The notes under the pieces were generated by a model. It was not told the origin of the DNA. It searched no databases and saw nothing but the letters and a program-made list of their open reading frames with translations. Below, one piece after another: positions 61,449-64,000 of a stretch of DNA of 64,000 nt (its first letter is position 1; each line of letters starts with the position of its first letter). Position numbers and translations under genes: made by a program. The DNA comes from Oceanospirillum sediminis. GTDB lineage: Bacteria; Pseudomonadota; Gammaproteobacteria; Pseudomonadales; Halomonadaceae. The stretch lies in contig NZ_JACJFM010000023.1 in assembly GCF_014164585.1 (NCBI RefSeq), positions 1 to 64,000 of the forward strand, given 5' to 3'.

Positions 61449-62534
61449 TCAACGCAGGGTTCCCGGCTCTGGGATACGCCCCAACAATCGTGCAGCCATT
61501 TTCATCAGTCGGGTATTTTTGAAAAACAGGTCCGGAAAACAGGCATTCACATTGAGATCCAGACGGGCTTCAGATTCAGGATCAAAAACATGTGACCGGA
61601 GCAGACCTTCACGCTCAAACCCCAGATGCTCTGTATTACGTTGCCCATTCGGATTATCGGAATACACATAGCTGTATACTTTACATAAACCCAGCACAGA
61701 GAATGCGTATTCCAGCACCAGTAAGGTCGCTTCAACACTGACCAGCCCCGATGTCTGCCCCGGAAAACCGACCAGGATTTCAGCTCTGGAGTTTTTCAGG
61801 TTCAGATCAACTAAAGCGGCCAGACCAATAGCCCGACCGTCTTTTTCCACAACCCATTCAATTTTATTGGTTTCAGCCGGAGATTTTTCCGCTCTTTTAA
61901 GATCCTTCTCGACCAGCTCCGGAGATGCTTTCTGAAACAGGTTATAATGATGCCGAAAGGTATTATCATTACGGCAGGACAGCAGAAACTCCTTATGCGA
62001 GCGGTTCATTCTGACCAGGCGAACATTCTTCCCGACCAGATCCTGCCACCAAAAAGGTGCCAGGCCAAAAGCAATAGTATGAATCTGACGTTTGACGGGG
62101 GAATCTTCCGGCATCTGATCCAGTGCTGACTGAAAGCCCTGATAGGCCTCCTGTTTATCGCCACAGGCCAGAGCGGCTCTGCCACGCGCAATCGCAGCCA
62201 GACTATTATTCGGAAACAGCCTGCCAGCGGTCTTAGCGACCTCAAGAGCCCTCTCTGTAGCCCCAGACTGAAGTAATACCTCAGACAAGGTATTAAGATA
62301 ACGAATCTCTTCAGGAGCCATCTCGCAGGCCTTTTCCAGACACAGCACAGCCTGTTCAGGGTTACGGTCTGCTGCAGGCCCATAAGCCTGCAGCAATCCT
62401 TTTGCCAACCAGATCATAGCGTGATACTGATTGTGCGATAGAACGGCGAGATACGATTTAATCTTGCCCCACTCGCCACGTTGCAGCCAGTTATTCAGCT
62501 CTTCACCTGAAGGATGTATACCGTCTGTATCCAT
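61449..62534 (-). CDS. TPR-repeat protein fused to GNAT acetyltransferase
   Basis: 361-residue two-part protein, substrate unknown. Residues 1-155 form TPR/Sel1-like helical repeats (AVLCLEKACEMAPEEIRYLNTLSEVL, LFPNNSLAAIARGRAALACGD). Residues 165-335 form a RimJ/RimL-type GNAT domain (RLVRMNRSHKEF, GRAIGLAALVDLN, ALLVLEYAFSVLGLCKVYSYVYSDNPNGQRNTEHLGF). The last motif is the acetyl-CoA/asparagine segment typical of peptide-alpha-N or sugar acetyltransferases. It starts eight bases after the DUF4214 gene, so the two form an operon. The pairing suggests modification of a secreted or surface product, which is inference. Confidence 0.82.
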   Translation of the reverse strand: MDTDGIHPSGEELNNWLQRGEWGKIKSYLAVLSHNQYHAMIWLAKGLLQAYGPAADRNPEQAVLCLEKACEMAPEEIRYLNTLSEVLLQSGATERALEVAKTAGRLFPNNSLAAIARGRAALACGDKQEAYQGFQSALDQMPEDSPVKRQIHTIAFGLAPFWWQDLVGKNVRLVRMNRSHKEFLLSCRNDNTFRHHYNLFQKASPELVEKDLKRAEKSPAETNKIEWVVEKDGRAIGLAALVDLNLKNSRAEILVGFPGQTSGLVSVEATLLVLEYAFSVLGLCKVYSYVYSDNPNGQRNTEHLGFEREGLLRSHVFDPESEARLDLNVNACFPDLFFKNTRLMKMAARLLGRIPEPGTLR

Positions 62535-62542
62535 ACGATAAA

Positions 62543-63349
62543 TTAGCCTATTTTTGAATCATCCGGAGTATATTGCAGCCCGGTTGTGGTGAGATCATCG
62601 ACCTGATTGGTATTTAACTCCAGCTGAGCTGCCATAGCAAATAAGCTGGCCTGAGTGTGCTCACCAGAATCAATCAGCCCGGAGTATAGTGCTAAATCCT
62701 GTGCACTGGCTTCAACACCCACCACGTTTTTAAACAGAAGACCAACCAGTACATCATTACTGACACCCCCCGGAACGTAGTGATTAATCATTGATTGTGC
62801 CAGTTCATCAATCTTTGCATCACCATTATTCGGGTTTAGTCGATCAGATTCTGCAATCCACCGTCCAAAGCTTTCCTGGTCCGGGGCCTGGTCAAAGGCT
62901 GCAAAAAATAGCGCCAGAGCAGCTCCGGCGTTGTCATCTATATCCAGATCAAGCGCAACAGAAGTATCTTTGAAAGAAAGACGCTCAATATCAAACAACT
63001 GGTCAGTTTCTGTCCGGATTGTGGTCTCACCAGACTTAGAGTTTGTGTCGGAAACCTGATAATCCACAGTCCAGCCGGATGTTATATTACCGGTTTTAGA
63101 GTCCGTATTATTCAGCGCTGCCAGCTCAACATCCGCCAGATAGAAGCTGGCATAAGTGACAGTATTAAGTCCGGAGTCACCATTGATGATTCTGCCGCTA
63201 TCAGCTCCGCCTGCTACAGAGTCATTTCCACCCGACTTAGAGTCGCTATTCCCTGATTTGGAATCACCAGAGCTGCTACCTGAATCGGTCGATGTGAAAC
63301 GGACAGTCACGGGGGCTCCGGATGTATTGTCATCGTCATAATCAGTCAT
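62543..63349 (-). CDS. DUF4214 domain protein with Ser/Gly-rich DSKSG repeats
   Basis: 268-residue protein of unknown function, probably exported. The N-terminal 70 residues are acidic and Ser/Gly/Asp-rich with DSKSG-type repeats (SGDSKSGNSDSKSGGNDS). The middle has RTX-like LFDIERLSFKDTSVALDLD, a segment that usually precedes DUF4214. The DUF4214 region (about 155-250: ALALFFAAFDQAPDQESFGRWI) follows. DUF4214 proteins are often type I-secreted surface or S-layer-associated proteins. The ATG at 63349 has GGAG eight bases upstream. No classical signal peptide is present. Confidence 0.75.
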   Translation of the reverse strand: MTDYDDDNTSGAPVTVRFTSTDSGSSSGDSKSGNSDSKSGGNDSVAGGADSGRIINGDSGLNTVTYASFYLADVELAALNNTDSKTGNITSGWTVDYQVSDTNSKSGETTIRTETDQLFDIERLSFKDTSVALDLDIDDNAGAALALFFAAFDQAPDQESFGRWIAESDRLNPNNGDAKIDELAQSMINHYVPGGVSNDVLVGLLFKNVVGVEASAQDLALYSGLIDSGEHTQASLFAMAAQLELNTNQVDDLTTTGLQYTPDDSKIG

Positions 63350-63458
63350 CACTGTACTCCTGCTTTCTGATAAACGGTCTGAATTAAGCATAACCCATCT
63401 ATTACATGAAGAACGAGAATCGGGTCACTTTTTACGTGTAATTTTTTCCCACAATAAT

Positions 63459-64000
63459 TTACCGACAAATGGATTCGCAAGGTATGCCATCCTGATCACT
63501 GTCCAGACGTGCCATACCACAACTACTCAGATAAAACTGAGCCTCAGAACAGGAAGTCATAGCCGCACAGGTAGTTTTACTGCCACAACTCAGATCAGAT
63601 GCAGGAGACAGACTGGATTCCGTTTCACCCGGATTGTAAAAAATAGCAGGGCTGACTGTCACCCCTGAAGGCAGGCTACAGGCCATGCGTACGCTGCTTT
63701 CCAGATTCGCTTCCAGGTTATCCGGCAAGGTGCTGAAAAAATCAACGTTTACCTGATTTTCAAGCTGATCAATACTGACTATATGCTCCGCAAGGTTATC
63801 CCAGTGGAAACTATTCTGTGATGCCAGCAAGGCAAAAGCTCTCAGATACTGATCTTCATCAAGATGCAGAACAACCTTATACTGATACTCAGGTATCGCA
63901 ACACCAGTACCAATCGTCTCAGGCATATTGCTGTAACTGCTTCCGGTAATCACCAGTAAAGGATTGCCTGCTGTTTTTTCCTGACTGCACTCTCTGATCC
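63459..64000 (-). CDS. DNA/RNA non-specific endonuclease with C-terminal Excalibur domain (partial)
   Basis: Open at the right edge: the frame continues past 64000, so only the last 179 residues are seen. The visible part begins IRECSQEKTAGNPLLVITG and continues VAIPEYQYKVVLHLD, then VSIDQLENQVNVDFFSTLPDNLE. This resembles the C-terminal part of NucA-type non-specific nucleases, whose DRGH catalytic motif would lie upstream of the edge. The last 40 residues form an Excalibur calcium-binding domain (TCAAMTSCSEAQFYLSSCG...DSDQDGIPCESIC). A secreted, calcium-dependent nuclease is the likely function; the active site is not visible. Confidence 0.7.
   Translation of the reverse strand, partial: IRECSQEKTAGNPLLVITGSSYSNMPETIGTGVAIPEYQYKVVLHLDEDQYLRAFALLASQNSFHWDNLAEHIVSIDQLENQVNVDFFSTLPDNLEANLESSVRMACSLPSGVTVSPAIFYNPGETESSLSPASDLSCGSKTTCAAMTSCSEAQFYLSSCGMARLDSDQDGIPCESICR

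Overview
This window is chromosomal DNA of a gammaproteobacterium related to Pseudomonas and the Oceanospirillales. The gene content is almost entirely housekeeping, and long blocks follow the order found around dksA-cbrAB-pcnB-panBC, pnp-infB-nusA, carAB-greA and dnaK in Pseudomonas. The exact genus cannot be fixed from the sequence. A marine Oceanospirillales or Endozoicomonas-like bacterium is a reasonable inference.

Layout. 1-300: leader and tandem promoters of an rRNA operon that reads out of the left edge. 434-7073: tyrS, an M23 peptidase, anmK, erpA, a bactofilin, a membrane coiled-coil protein and argC. 7170-14487: a ClC transporter, hemJ, thiD, thiE, hemL, an APH-kinase/P-loop fusion and a pentapeptide protein. 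14746-17023: a Rieske protein, sfsA and an aminotransferase. 17299-28263: dksA, gluQ, cbrX-cbrA-cbrB, a CrcZ-type small RNA, pcnB, folK and panBCD. 28411-29592: a thiolase. 29842-45165 (minus strand): rlmE, ftsH, folP, glmM, tpiA, secG, tRNA-Leu, three initiator tRNAs, rimP, nusA, infB, rbfA, truB, rpsO and pnp. 45277-56697: yhbY, greA, carAB, dapB, cysE and dnaJ-dnaK-grpE. 56896-61279: recN, fur, bamE, rnfH, ratA, smpB and the tmRNA gene. 61449-64000: accessory genes (TPR-GNAT, a DUF4214 protein and a partial secreted-type nuclease with an Excalibur domain).

The most notable system is the carbon-catabolite control locus at 18810-24105. A 58-codon cbrX overlaps cbrA (a transporter-like sensor kinase), followed by cbrB (a sigma54 activator). 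Next come GTAACA/TGTTAC inverted repeats, a textbook -24/-12 promoter and a non-coding stretch of about 500 bases. That stretch carries eight or nine A-rich AAN repeats of the kind that bind Hfq, and it ends in an intrinsic terminator. This is the architecture of Pseudomonas crcZ, including its place between cbrB and pcnB, but longer and with more motifs.

Other regulatory structure includes a candidate carA leader peptide and attenuator, sigma32-type promoters before dnaK and grpE, and a triplicated initiator tRNA gene with an unusual U1-U72 pair. Palindromes built from TTACC/GGTAA recur in several intergenic gaps.
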